Source of the DNA: an uncultured Clostridia bacterium
GTDB lineage: Bacteria > Bacillota > Clostridia > TANB77 > CAG-508
Direction of reading: 5' to 3'
Assembly: GCA_948739805.1 (NCBI GenBank)
Contig: CAPYID010000010.1
Location: 1 to 56,843, forward strand
DNA: 56,843 bases
In this document: one piece after another, positions 44,285 through 52,778 of the stretch
Numbering within the stretch: position 1 is the first letter of the stretch
How the letters are laid out: every line of letters starts with the position of its first letter
Made by a program: the position numbers and the translations under genes
Notes under the pieces: model-generated
Database searches by the model: none
Seen by the model: the letters and a program-made list of their open reading frames with translations, nothing else
Told to the model about the DNA's origin: nothing

Positions 44285-44320
44285 AAAAGAGGAGAAAAAA
44301 CTTCTCTTTTCTTTATTTTT
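44285..44320 (+). terminator. Attenuator-like hairpin before the pilin gene
   Basis: AAAAGAGGAG (44285-44294) pairs with CTTCTCTTTT (44301-44310), followed by CTTTATTTTT. It is nearly identical to the leader at 39848. Confidence 0.8.
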
Positions 44321-44343
44321 ATATATTTTTAGGAGGAGCTAAC

Positions 44344-44712
44344 ATGAAGCTAAAAGAAAAATTAAAAAAAGTAGTAACAAGTATGTATATAGTAACTGCA
44401 ATCACATTAGCAAAAATAACAAATGTTTATGCTGATACAGTATCTATTACATCAAATGGAGGAAAAATCAGAGAATCTGCATTAGGTTCAGGAGTTTTTA
44501 ATATGGCACAAGATGTAGCAGGAACTTTAAGATGGCTTATTCCAGTAATTTCAATTCCGTTTATATTATGGTTCTTATTTAGGATGTTTAGTGGAGAGGA
44601 GCAAGAGCAACCACGTTATAAGAAAAAACTTATTACAACTTTAATTATTGTTATGGCAACAACTTTAGTTACTGTAATTGTAAACTTAGTAATGGGTTAC
44701 TTTATAACTTAA
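44344..44712 (+). CDS. VirB2/TrbC-like conjugative pilin
   Basis: The 122-residue protein has a signal peptide (MKLKEKLKKVVTSMYIVTAITLAKITNVYA), then a short exported part and two membrane helices (TLRWLIPVISIPFILWFLF and LITTLIIVMATTLVTVIVNLVMGYF) joined by a short charged loop. This is the TrbC/VirB2 layout. A TAGGAGGAG ribosome site sets the start at 44344. It is the first gene of the transfer operon behind promoter copy 4. Confidence 0.75.
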   Translation: MKLKEKLKKVVTSMYIVTAITLAKITNVYADTVSITSNGGKIRESALGSGVFNMAQDVAGTLRWLIPVISIPFILWFLFRMFSGEEQEQPRYKKKLITTLIIVMATTLVTVIVNLVMGYFIT

Positions 44713-44809
44713 AAGATAATATAAAAAGTTTTATGAAAAAATGGTAATTTCAAATGGTCTTACTAGAAAACCTTTACCCAAAAATAAAAATGCAAAGGAG
44801 CGTAAATAT

Positions 44810-45148
44810 ATGAATAAATATGAAAGTATAATAATTATAAAACCTACACTAACAGAAGATGAAATCAAGGATACTATAAATAAGTATAAAGAAAAATTTG
44901 AAAAACTTTCAAATAAACCTGTTAAAGTAGAAGATTTAGGAAAGAGAAAATTAGCTTATGAAATTCAAGGAAATAAAGAAGGTAAATATGCTTTATTTAA
45001 TTTTTATGGAAAATCTGAGAATATTGCAGATATAGAAAGGAATTTTAGAAATGATGACAATGTTATGAAATTCATTACTGTAAGACAAGAAATGGAAACT
45101 GAAGAAGAGCCTGAAGTTATGGAAGATAAGGATGATATGGAAGTGTAA
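44810..45148 (+). CDS. rpsF: Ribosomal protein bS6 homologue inside the transfer operon
   Basis: The 112-residue protein starts MNKYESIIIIKPTLTEDEIKDTI and has the bS6 core VEDLGKRKLAYEIQGNKEGKYALFNFYG, IADIERNFRNDDNVMKFITVRQE, ending in a Glu-rich tail. Length and motifs match full bS6, which binds bS18 and 16S rRNA in the 30S subunit. Its normal neighbours ssb and rpsR are absent; it lies between the pilin and the VirB6-like gene. Whether it is a duplicate of a chromosomal rpsF or the only copy cannot be seen here. Ribosome site AAAGGAG; start at 44810 by family match. Confidence 0.9.
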   Translation: MNKYESIIIIKPTLTEDEIKDTINKYKEKFEKLSNKPVKVEDLGKRKLAYEIQGNKEGKYALFNFYGKSENIADIERNFRNDDNVMKFITVRQEMETEEEPEVMEDKDDMEV

Positions 45149-45246
45149 AAAATACTCTTGTATATAGACAATATGAAATTAAGGTTCTCCAAGATTTTTA
45201 GTAAAAAAATAACAAAACTTGTTTAATAACAGGAAGGAAAATTTCT

Positions 45247-46086
45247 ATGACAAAATATATTATTGAACTAATTAGTGATTTTATAGGTTCATCATCAGCA
45301 ACAATAGATAAATTTTTGACTGATTTATATTACTTTGTATTTTATATAGAAAAACAATTCCAAAGTCTAGGAATTGACTGGAATAAAATATATCAAGTTA
45401 TATATGAATATGCACTAATTATACTTGCTATTGTATTTATCAAAAAGATGATACAGACATATTTTTTATGGAAAAGTGGTGAAGATGATGTTTCGCCAGT
45501 TCATGTTGTGTTAGGTCTTTTTGAAGCCATAATAGTAATGATAGGATTTGGATATATGTATTCATTCTTTATAGATATTGGAGGAGATTTATTTGTTTCA
45601 CTAAATAAAGCAATATCTCAAACACAGTTCTCGACTGCAGATTTAGTGGAGATTAGTCAAAATGGTTCTTTTAGTGCTGTTACCTGTATTATTCTAATAA
45701 TTGAATATCTAATTTTAATATGGCAGTTTATACGTAGAGGTATAGAGCTTCTTATTATGAGGTTAATTGTACCATTTGGAGCAATAGGACTTTTAAATTC
45801 AAATGGAGGAGCATTTCAAGTAATGATTAAGAAGTTTCTACAAAATGTAGCAACTGTAATTGTGCAATTACTCCTAATGTTCTTTTCAATGCAACTTGCA
45901 AATGGACATCATTTAATATATGCAATAGCAGTATCTTTAATATGTAATCAAACACCACAATTTATATCAGAATTTTTAATAACATCACAAGGATTTGGAG
46001 TTGCTCAAAAAATAAATAGAGCAGTTGATACAGCACATGATGCAATCGGAACAATTTCAGGTCTAAGAGGATTAAAAAAGAAGTAA
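45247..46086 (+). CDS. VirB6/TrbL-like polytopic membrane protein
   Basis: The 279-residue protein has about five to six membrane helices: VIYEYALIILAIVFIKKMIQTYF, VVLGLFEAIIVMIGFGYMYSFF, VTCIILIIEYLILIWQFI, and LIMRLIVPFGAIGLLN with FLQNVATVIVQLLLMFFSM. This layout fits the inner-membrane channel component VirB6/TrbL of type IV secretion in Gram-positive elements. Its place after the pilin supports it. Ribosome site: CAGGAAGG. Confidence 0.75.
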   Translation: MTKYIIELISDFIGSSSATIDKFLTDLYYFVFYIEKQFQSLGIDWNKIYQVIYEYALIILAIVFIKKMIQTYFLWKSGEDDVSPVHVVLGLFEAIIVMIGFGYMYSFFIDIGGDLFVSLNKAISQTQFSTADLVEISQNGSFSAVTCIILIIEYLILIWQFIRRGIELLIMRLIVPFGAIGLLNSNGGAFQVMIKKFLQNVATVIVQLLLMFFSMQLANGHHLIYAIAVSLICNQTPQFISEFLITSQGFGVAQKINRAVDTAHDAIGTISGLRGLKKK

Positions 46087-46101
46087 TGCAGGAGGTAAAA
46101 A

Positions 46102-46839
46102 ATGAACTCTGATAATTTGCAACAGATTTTAAATTTTATATATCTATTTGGAATTATAATATGTATGGTATCAATATTTGTTTCTCTTTTAAAGGGAGTA
46201 ATAAATAATGATGAGATGCCTAATCACTTAAAGAAAATTAAAAATTCATTAGTTGCACTAATTTTAGTTTTGACAACAGCAACTATTATCAATTTTACAC
46301 AAGATTACTTTATATTAAGTAAAAACAGTAGCGATTTTGGAATAGGAACAACAACGCACACTTTTGCACAAATAGATGACAATACGTCTCTAAATGATGA
46401 AGACAAGCAAGGAAGAGAAGTTGTAATAATAGATGGACAAAAATATGTAGTAACAGAGCGAAATGTAAAGAAATTTTATGTTTGGCAAGAAGATAATACA
46501 ATATATTATTCAATCAATGCACCTTGGAGAGATTGTGAAGTAGTATTTACAGATGGAGTAGATGTTTTAAAGAAATTTAGTGAATCACAAGGTCTAACAA
46601 ATGGTTCTAGTTTAACAACAAAAGTCGCATATTATAGAGCTAGTAAAAATAGTTATATGACACTTTCAGGAGTTACAGATAATAAAAATGGATATGCACC
46701 AAGTAAATATTTGCAAATTGATCCTGCTACAAATTCATCACAAAATATGGGATATATATTTAATATACGTTCAATAGAACAAATAAAAAAGGATATAGCT
46801 TCAGGCGATATATGGAGATATGGAATTGGTAATAGATAA
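46102..46839 (+). CDS. Conjugation membrane protein of unknown family
   Basis: The 245-residue protein has two N-terminal membrane helices (FIYLFGIIICMVSIFVSLLKGV and SLVALILVLTTATIINFT) and a large outer part (about 75-245) with VVIIDGQKYVVTERNVKKFYVWQEDNTIYYSINAPWRDCEVVF and YYRASKNSYMTLSG. No family is recognised. It follows the VirB6-like gene by 15 bp with a GCAGGAGG ribosome site, so it belongs to the transfer operon. Confidence 0.65.
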   Translation: MNSDNLQQILNFIYLFGIIICMVSIFVSLLKGVINNDEMPNHLKKIKNSLVALILVLTTATIINFTQDYFILSKNSSDFGIGTTTHTFAQIDDNTSLNDEDKQGREVVIIDGQKYVVTERNVKKFYVWQEDNTIYYSINAPWRDCEVVFTDGVDVLKKFSESQGLTNGSSLTTKVAYYRASKNSYMTLSGVTDNKNGYAPSKYLQIDPATNSSQNMGYIFNIRSIEQIKKDIASGDIWRYGIGNR

Positions 46840-46858
46840 AGTGAGAAAGGAAAAATTT

Positions 46859-47236
46859 ATGGAAGACAATTATAACAAGTTTTATATTCCTAAAAATGTT
46901 AGTACCAGGTTTGAAATTGTAAAAGGAATAGGGATAAAAGAATTAATACATACAGGTATAGCAACAGTTATAGGAATTATTATAGCAATGTTAATAAATG
47001 GAATAACAAATAATTTTTTGTTATCAATGGGAATTATCGCTGTATTTGGTGGAGGTACATTTGTACTAAACATTAAAGATAATAATAATCAATCTGTTAT
47101 TTCAATGATTAGAGCGATAATTAGATTTTATTCTATTCAAAAATATTATAGATACAGAGTAAGCTCTAGTATTGATATGACAAAATTATTTAGTGAAGAT
47201 ACATTTATTGAATTTTATACAGCAGAAACTAAGTGA
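46859..47236 (+). CDS. PrgI-like (VirB3-type) conjugation protein
   Basis: The 125-residue protein begins YNKFYIPKNVSTRFEIVKGIGIKELI and has two membrane helices (GIATVIGIIIAMLING and FLLSMGIIAVFGGGTFVL) near the N-terminus, then a soluble end (MIRAIIRFYSIQKYYRYR). This is the layout of PrgI-family proteins, which stand before the VirB4-like ATPase in most Gram-positive elements. Here VirB4 does not follow. ATG 46859 is preferred to 46820 because GAAAGG precedes it. Confidence 0.7.
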   Translation: MEDNYNKFYIPKNVSTRFEIVKGIGIKELIHTGIATVIGIIIAMLINGITNNFLLSMGIIAVFGGGTFVLNIKDNNNQSVISMIRAIIRFYSIQKYYRYRVSSSIDMTKLFSEDTFIEFYTAETK

Positions 47237-47272
47237 ATAAAAAATGCGATTTTGGCAAGAGGAGAGTATTTT

Positions 47273-47965
47273 ATGAAATTAACTGATGAAGATAAAAAAA
47301 TATTATTGGATTGGGGACATCCTGAATCTGATTTTGAACAAATACAAAGAGCAATATCAAAAACAATATATGAATTATACAGTGGTAGTGGAGAAAAACA
47401 AAAAATATCATGTGAAAAAGCAAGAGTAGTATTAGGACAAAAAAAATTTTTAAGTGGAATAAGTAGAAGTGCATTTCATTATACCAGTTTAAGAGAAACT
47501 GCTGATGGAAGATATGTCAGTTTTGATACACATAGATTATTTGAGGAAAATGAAAAAGATGAAGAAAAATATAGAAGAAATGAACTTTATAAGAGAGTAT
47601 GTAAAGGATATATTTCAACAATATCAAAAGAACTTATTTTAGAAAATACTCGCAATTTGCACCACATTACTATTCAAGATAAATATATTGATAAAGCACA
47701 AAAAGGAGAAATAAACTTATCAAATTATAAAAAATACTTAGAAGATGAAATGGATTATACATACAAAAATTATGAAGAGTTTTTTTCTAATTATGTTGCT
47801 GATGGAATAAAAGAAGATGAAACAGATATTGGATTTTATAATTGTGCAAATAATACATGGGATTATCCAGTGTCAAAAGATGATTTAGAAGCATTAAATG
47901 GGTTGGGATATAATTTTGATTTGAAGAATCCTGATTTAGAAGAAATAGAAGAAAATGAAATATAA
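47273..47965 (+). CDS. Hypothetical protein of the element (LSGISRSAFHYTS motif)
   Basis: The 230-residue protein has an N-terminal module with ISCEKARVVLGQKKFLSGISRSAFHYTSLRE, a segment I know from hypothetical genes of conjugative elements in gut Firmicutes. The remaining part is acidic and helical. The function is unknown. ATG 47273 follows AGAGGAGAG; the TTG at 47252 is not supported. Confidence 0.6.
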   Translation: MKLTDEDKKILLDWGHPESDFEQIQRAISKTIYELYSGSGEKQKISCEKARVVLGQKKFLSGISRSAFHYTSLRETADGRYVSFDTHRLFEENEKDEEKYRRNELYKRVCKGYISTISKELILENTRNLHHITIQDKYIDKAQKGEINLSNYKKYLEDEMDYTYKNYEEFFSNYVADGIKEDETDIGFYNCANNTWDYPVSKDDLEALNGLGYNFDLKNPDLEEIEENEI

Positions 47966-47978
47966 GTGAAAGGAAAAA

Positions 47979-48551
47979 ATGATGAAAAAAAATATACAAA
48001 ATACTGATATTTCAGTAAATGAATTTTTGAGAATAAAAGATATTAGAGGAGACTTATTATATACAACAGATAATTTAGTTCAAACATACATACAAGTATT
48101 TCCACAAAATACTAGATTAAAAACTTTAAAAGAACAAGCTAATATTGCATTAAATTTGGCAAGAGAACTTTCGACAGAAACAGAAAGTTTTGCTTTATAT
48201 TTAACTAATAGACCAATAGATGTTTCTAAAATGACAGATTATCAAGTTGAACTTATGGAAAAAGAAACAGATACTCAAATACAAGGTTTGCTTCAAAAAA
48301 GAATTGAAGCATTAAATTCATTATCTAACACTGGAATCGCACTTGAAGAAGAAATTTATATTAGAATTTGGCTTAAAGATAGAGAGGGAGCAGAGGATGC
48401 TTTAAATGTACGAAAAAATAGATTAGTACAAAGTTTATTAAATGCAGGATTTAAAAGCAAATTTCTAACAGAGAAAGAACTTCAACAACTATGTGATAGT
48501 TTTACAAATCCAGATACAACAACATCGCAATATTATTTAGGAGGAGTTTAA
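47979..48551 (+). CDS. Hypothetical protein resembling the N-terminal part of a VirB4-type protein
   Basis: The 190-residue protein has FLRIKDIRGDLLYTTDNLVQTYIQVFPQNTRLKTLKEQANIALNLARELSTETESFALYLTNRPIDVSKM and LQKRIEALNSL, IYIRIWLKDREGAEDALNVRKNRLVQSLLNAGF. The strand-rich part followed by a helix recalls the region before the ATPase domain of TraC/VirB4 proteins, but no Walker motifs are present, and a GGAGGA ribosome site for the next gene covers its end. It is therefore complete in itself. The relation to VirB4 is a guess. Confidence 0.5.
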   Translation: MMKKNIQNTDISVNEFLRIKDIRGDLLYTTDNLVQTYIQVFPQNTRLKTLKEQANIALNLARELSTETESFALYLTNRPIDVSKMTDYQVELMEKETDTQIQGLLQKRIEALNSLSNTGIALEEEIYIRIWLKDREGAEDALNVRKNRLVQSLLNAGFKSKFLTEKELQQLCDSFTNPDTTTSQYYLGGV

Positions 48552-48968
48552 ATGAAGCAGATTAAAGAAGAACAAACTTTATATGATTATATAATAAAAA
48601 ATGGAGGAATAGATATTGCAGATGATATTTTTGATGTAATAGTTTATTGCGAATTTGATAAAGGACAAATTGAAAATGATTCTTTTGATTCTTGTATTTC
48701 AGAAATATGTAAAAATCTAAACATAAAAGAAATAAGAGATAACATCGCCATAGTAAATATTAGTGAGTTTATAGAAAAGAATCAAGATAAATTTTTAAAA
48801 TTATTACAATTAAATGGTTCACTATCAAATGAAGAGATTAAAGAAGAATTAGTATGTGATAACATACCACCTATAATATCAGGAAATGCTACAGATAAAT
48901 TCTATAAAGAGTTAAAAAAATTGCTATTAGATCTTAATTGTGAAGAATCGGAAGATGAAGAAAGATAG
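48552..48968 (+). CDS. Hypothetical acidic protein of the element
   Basis: The 138-residue protein begins MKQIKEEQTLYDYIIKNGGIDIADDIFDVIVYCEFDKG and is acidic throughout, ending EESEDEER. It starts directly after the stop codon of the gene before, using a ribosome site inside that gene. I do not recognise it. Confidence 0.6.
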   Translation: MKQIKEEQTLYDYIIKNGGIDIADDIFDVIVYCEFDKGQIENDSFDSCISEICKNLNIKEIRDNIAIVNISEFIEKNQDKFLKLLQLNGSLSNEEIKEELVCDNIPPIISGNATDKFYKELKKLLLDLNCEESEDEER

Positions 48969-48982
48969 AAAAGAGGAAATAA

Positions 48983-50152
48983 ATGAACAAATTCAAATTA
49001 GAAATGTTAGAGTATTCCAAAGAATTTTGCAGACGTTTAAATGAGCTGTTTAAAGACGAAATAAGCTATGTATATAAGATAACAATATTACAAGATACAG
49101 AAAGAGATATATTTACAGTTGATTTAGGAATTGATGTAAATAATGGACTTATAACTGCTAAAAATAAAATTAGATTTTTTACTTATAATCAGTTTGAAAA
49201 ATTCAGTGAAGAAGAGAAAAAAGAGTATTCTGGTAATTTCTATAATGCAAGCATCATGAGAAAGAAAAAAGAAGAGTTTACAATGAAAAATTTAGATGTG
49301 GATTTTTGGAAAATATGTAATTTTAATTATTTACAGAATAAAGAAGAGGAAGGAGTGGAGAATAAAATGAAAGAGGATAAGGAGTATATAAGATTTATTT
49401 TATGGTATGACTTATTAAAGAATCATTTTTTAAATTCTACAGAGCTAGAATGTGATTTAGTTTATGAAAAATGCTCTAAAATAGCAGATGATTTCATGGT
49501 AAGTGAATATAATAGTAATAATAAAAGTTTATATGATTGCGTTGCTGATTATGTTAGAAGTCAAAGGTGTAGTAATTTGATAAATTCATTAGAAGAAAAT
49601 CATACTAAAACACTAGAAGAATGGTATAAGTCAAAAGCTGAAACATTTACTGATTTTTGTAAACCAGGAGACGTTGTTGCTCAAAGTATAGTTGATTATT
49701 TCATAAATTCACTTCCACCAATTTGTTTTGGAGAAAATTTTATACAAGCAGGAGGGGTATTTGATAATAGCCTAGATAAAGAGGATAATTTGCTTAAACC
49801 AACATATACAACATTTGAAAAAGAAAATGGAAATTGGATATATAAAGGTAATTGTTTTAGAGAAAAAAATGTAGATATGACCTATACAAATTCTAATTTG
49901 ATTAGTTCTATAAACAAAGAAATCAATCAAGTAGGATATATAGAAGATAGCATTATTGATAGATTTACTGAAATGAAAGAAAAATTTAATTGGAAACTAG
50001 ATTTGAATGAAAATGTTTTTGAAAAAGTATTAGAAAAAATAAAAGAAGATGATGAACTAGCAGTAGTTTTAGATGATAGCATAGGTTCAGCAATAGTTGA
50101 AGTAAAAGATACATTATTAGCCTGTGAGGAGGAAGAAGCAAGTGAAAGATAA
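48983..50152 (+). CDS. Large hypothetical protein of the element
   Basis: The 389-residue protein has an N-terminal beta-rich part (ISYVYKITILQDTERDIFTVDLGIDVNNG) and a middle part with LRYDL-like helices and DFCKPGDVVAQSIVDYFINSLPPICFGENFIQAGGVFDN. The C-terminal part is helical and acidic. The middle segment is the sort found in hypothetical proteins of mobile elements; no activity is known to me. It overlaps the following gene by 11 bases. Confidence 0.6.
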   Translation: MNKFKLEMLEYSKEFCRRLNELFKDEISYVYKITILQDTERDIFTVDLGIDVNNGLITAKNKIRFFTYNQFEKFSEEEKKEYSGNFYNASIMRKKKEEFTMKNLDVDFWKICNFNYLQNKEEEGVENKMKEDKEYIRFILWYDLLKNHFLNSTELECDLVYEKCSKIADDFMVSEYNSNNKSLYDCVADYVRSQRCSNLINSLEENHTKTLEEWYKSKAETFTDFCKPGDVVAQSIVDYFINSLPPICFGENFIQAGGVFDNSLDKEDNLLKPTYTTFEKENGNWIYKGNCFREKNVDMTYTNSNLISSINKEINQVGYIEDSIIDRFTEMKEKFNWKLDLNENVFEKVLEKIKEDDELAVVLDDSIGSAIVEVKDTLLACEEEEASER

Positions 50153-50618
50153 TAAGTATGATATTTTGAGAGAAAGGCAGAGAAAAGAATTTTCAACACT
50201 TCCTTTGCATTTTGCTTTTGGAGATGAGCAAATTAACAGAAAATTGGAAGAACTAAATGTTAAAGAAGATGAAATAAATGAAAAATTAGTAGGCATTGGA
50301 GCAGGAGGCTTTATGTTAAATGAGGACTATTCTAAATATAAAGAAATGACCGAAAGACATTATAAAGAAATGCAAGATGAAATAAATAATGATAAAGACG
50401 GAACAGGATTTATAAGGGATATGTTTTTTAGTGAATTAAATAATCATGAATATGGATTTACTAGAGACGTAGGAGATACATTAAGAGCATTAGGAATAAC
50501 GACAAAACAGATTAATAGCAATAAGAATCTTCAAAAAGGTTTAGTATTAGCAATGGGAGAAATAGAGGAGTTTGAGAGAAGAAAAGAAATGAAAGATGAA
50601 GAAGAACTAGAGCCATAG
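50142..50618 (+). CDS. Hypothetical protein of the element (STLPLHFAF type)
   Basis: The 158-residue protein has KEFSTLPLHFAFGDEQINRKLEELN and LVGIGAGGFMLNEDYSKYKEMTERHYKEMQDEI, a highly conserved-looking segment. Comparable proteins occur in phages and conjugative elements without known function. The start chosen is GTG 50142 behind GAGGAGGAAG; GTG 50124 lies before this ribosome site. Confidence 0.6.
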   Translation: MKDNKYDILRERQRKEFSTLPLHFAFGDEQINRKLEELNVKEDEINEKLVGIGAGGFMLNEDYSKYKEMTERHYKEMQDEINNDKDGTGFIRDMFFSELNNHEYGFTRDVGDTLRALGITTKQINSNKNLQKGLVLAMGEIEEFERRKEMKDEEELEP

Positions 50619-50629
50619 GAGGAAATAAA

Positions 50630-51469
50630 ATGCCTAAAAAAATAAATGATATTGTATTATGGGAAGATGTAATTTATTTGAAAACAATTCAAGATAGGGC
50701 AAGAAAAACAGTTAGTATTGATTTAAGAAAAAGTGGTTTATATGGTAACAATGAAAAAGCAGTTACAACAAAAGTTCTTGAATATGCAATTGAAAATAAT
50801 TATGAATTTAATAATAAGCAAAGTATAATGAAACCATATTATTTAACTATGAAGAAACTTAACAATGAAGAAGAAAAGAAACAATACATTATAGATAATG
50901 ATTTATTGTATCATGAATTTACCAGTTCAATAGCAGAATTAAACCAACAATTCTATAATATAAAACAATATTTATATGAGAATACAGAAATTAAATTGAA
51001 TGAAAATGGGAAAGTAGATAAAATAGTAGGGATATATGTCCCAACAGAATTTAAAGAAGCGAGAGAGAAATTCAAAGAACCATTAAAAATTAATATAGAT
51101 GAATTTGGAAAAGCCATTAGAGAAATAAATGATGCAATATGTAATTGTAGATATACAATTTCAGATGATGGAAAAAGATATATTATTTTAGCAAATGAAA
51201 ATGAACTAGAAGATAATAAAGAACTTCAAATAATGAAGAATAAAAATATTTCAGAGTATTTAAAATTAATATCGCAAAGAAATCAGTGTTTTTCAAAATA
51301 TACAGGAATAAGTGATATATTTTTTATAAATGATAGCTTTTGCATAGAAGATACATATTCAGAATGTTTAAGTTATGACATAAGAAAGGATTTAATTGAA
51401 TACTTACAACAAACAGAAGTTATAGATAAGATTCATAATTTGAAAAGAGAAGAAGATGAGGAACTATAA
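50630..51469 (+). CDS. Hypothetical protein of the element
   Basis: The 279-residue protein is mostly helical with many Glu, Lys and Asn. Segments include NDIVLWEDVIYLKTIQDRARKTVSIDLRKSGLYG, and CFSKYTGISDIFFINDSFCIEDTYSECLSYDIRKDLIEYLQ near the end. I do not recognise it. It follows by 11 bases behind TAGGAGG and is the last gene of the unassigned block. Confidence 0.6.
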   Translation: MPKKINDIVLWEDVIYLKTIQDRARKTVSIDLRKSGLYGNNEKAVTTKVLEYAIENNYEFNNKQSIMKPYYLTMKKLNNEEEKKQYIIDNDLLYHEFTSSIAELNQQFYNIKQYLYENTEIKLNENGKVDKIVGIYVPTEFKEAREKFKEPLKINIDEFGKAIREINDAICNCRYTISDDGKRYIILANENELEDNKELQIMKNKNISEYLKLISQRNQCFSKYTGISDIFFINDSFCIEDTYSECLSYDIRKDLIEYLQQTEVIDKIHNLKREEDEEL

Positions 51470-51517
51470 GCAATTGAAGTAGTACATTTTCTTTTTTGTT
51501 TTAAAATACAAACAAAA

Positions 51518-51560
51518 TCGACACAGTTCGACACAAAATTAACATAAAATATGATATAAT
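51518..51560 (+). promoter_or_regulatory. Direct repeats and -10 box before a small gene
   Basis: TCGACACA occurs twice, 10 bp apart (51518 and 51528), and a TATAAT follows at 51555-51560 without a good -35 box. The repeats may be an activator binding site. Positions 51470-51581 hold no gene. Confidence 0.45.
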
Positions 51561-51581
51561 AAAATTGGAAGTGATGATGAA

Positions 51582-51758
51582 ATGTGGTATAATGAAAAAT
51601 ACAATGAATCTATTCAATTTATTAAAAATTCTAATAAATCAATGTCAGAAAAAGAATATAGAAGTATTGCCAAAAGATTAAATTTATTATTGCCAGAAAG
51701 CCTAATATATATAGCAGGTTCAAATTTTAGTGAATTAGTAAGAAAGGTTAGAAAATAG
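51582..51758 (+). CDS. Small hypothetical protein (58 residues)
   Basis: The frame starts MWYNEKYNESIQFIKNSNKSMSEKEYRSIAKRLNLL behind GGAAGTGATG and a TATAAT box. It is helical and basic at the end (FSELVRKVRK). It may be a small DNA-binding protein. It stands alone between the unassigned block and the cargo genes. Confidence 0.5.
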   Translation: MWYNEKYNESIQFIKNSNKSMSEKEYRSIAKRLNLLLPESLIYIAGSNFSELVRKVRK

Positions 51759-51797
51759 TTCTAAAAGAATGTTACTTATGGTAATAAATCAAGGTTA

Positions 51798-51826
51798 TAT
51801 ACAAATTTTGCATAAAGTGATATAAT
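51798..51826 (+). promoter_or_regulatory. Promoter of the MBL hydrolase gene
   Basis: TATACA (51798-51803) and TATAAT (51821-51826) are 17 bp apart, 46 bp before the start codon. Confidence 0.5.
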
Positions 51827-51871
51827 AGCCTTACATATAAATACGAATAATTTGTAGAGGAGAATTATATT

Positions 51872-52744
51872 ATGGAATTAGTAAAAGTTGGAGAGAAAAC
51901 TTATTATATAAAAAATGCAACTAATATTGGTATATATAAAATTGATGATAGCAATGTCTATCTAATAGATACAGGTAACGATAAGGAGGCAGGAAAGAAA
52001 ATATTAAAGATTATTGATGAGCAAGGTTGGAATGTTAAAGGAATTATAACTACACATTCAAATGCAGATCATATTGGAGGAAATAAAGTAATTCAAGACA
52101 GAACTAATTGTACTATACTTGCTTATAATATTGAAAAATCTTTTACAGAATTTCCAATACTAGAATCTTCTTTTCTATATGGTGGCTATCCATTTAAAGA
52201 TATTAGAAACAAGTTTTTATTAGCAAAAGAGTCTATTGTAACACCAATAGAAAATAATCTCCCAGAGGGATTAGAATATTTTACCTTAAAAGGACATTTC
52301 TTTGATATGATAGGAATTAAAACAAGTGATAATGTATATTTTTTAGCAGATTCTCTATTTAGTGAAGAAACAATTACAAAGTATCATTTGTTCTTTATAT
52401 ATGATGTAAGAGAGTTCCTTAATACTTTAGACTATTTGAATACTTTAAATGGAAGTCTATATATTCCATCTCATTGTGAGGCTACAAGTGATATTTCATC
52501 TTTAATAGAACTTAATAAAAATAAAGTAAACGAGATTATGAATAAAATATATAATGCTTGTGAAAAAGAAATGACTTTTGAGGAAGTTTTAAAATATATT
52601 TTTGATGAATATAACTTGGTAATGAACGCTAATCAATATGTGTTAGTTGGAAGTACAATAAAATCATATCTATCATATTTATATGATGAAAATAAATTAA
52701 GTTATGAATTTAAAGATAATAAAATGGTTTGGAAACAGGTATAA
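51872..52744 (+). CDS. Metallo-beta-lactamase-fold hydrolase with HxNxDH site
   Basis: The 290-residue protein has the MBL start VYLIDTGNDKEAGKKIL, the metal motif THSNADHIGGN (near 66-76), LKGHFFDMIGI, LADSLFS and IPSHCE. The second His of the usual HxHxDH is Asn, a natural variant that weakens one metal site. A helical C-terminal extension (about 205-290) resembles the winged helix of some family members. The substrate is unknown. It is the first cargo gene with its own promoter. Ribosome site: TAGAGGAG. Confidence 0.8.
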   Translation: MELVKVGEKTYYIKNATNIGIYKIDDSNVYLIDTGNDKEAGKKILKIIDEQGWNVKGIITTHSNADHIGGNKVIQDRTNCTILAYNIEKSFTEFPILESSFLYGGYPFKDIRNKFLLAKESIVTPIENNLPEGLEYFTLKGHFFDMIGIKTSDNVYFLADSLFSEETITKYHLFFIYDVREFLNTLDYLNTLNGSLYIPSHCEATSDISSLIELNKNKVNEIMNKIYNACEKEMTFEEVLKYIFDEYNLVMNANQYVLVGSTIKSYLSYLYDENKLSYEFKDNKMVWKQV

Positions 52745-52778
52745 TTCAAATTACAATTTAATGATAAGAGGTGCAATT

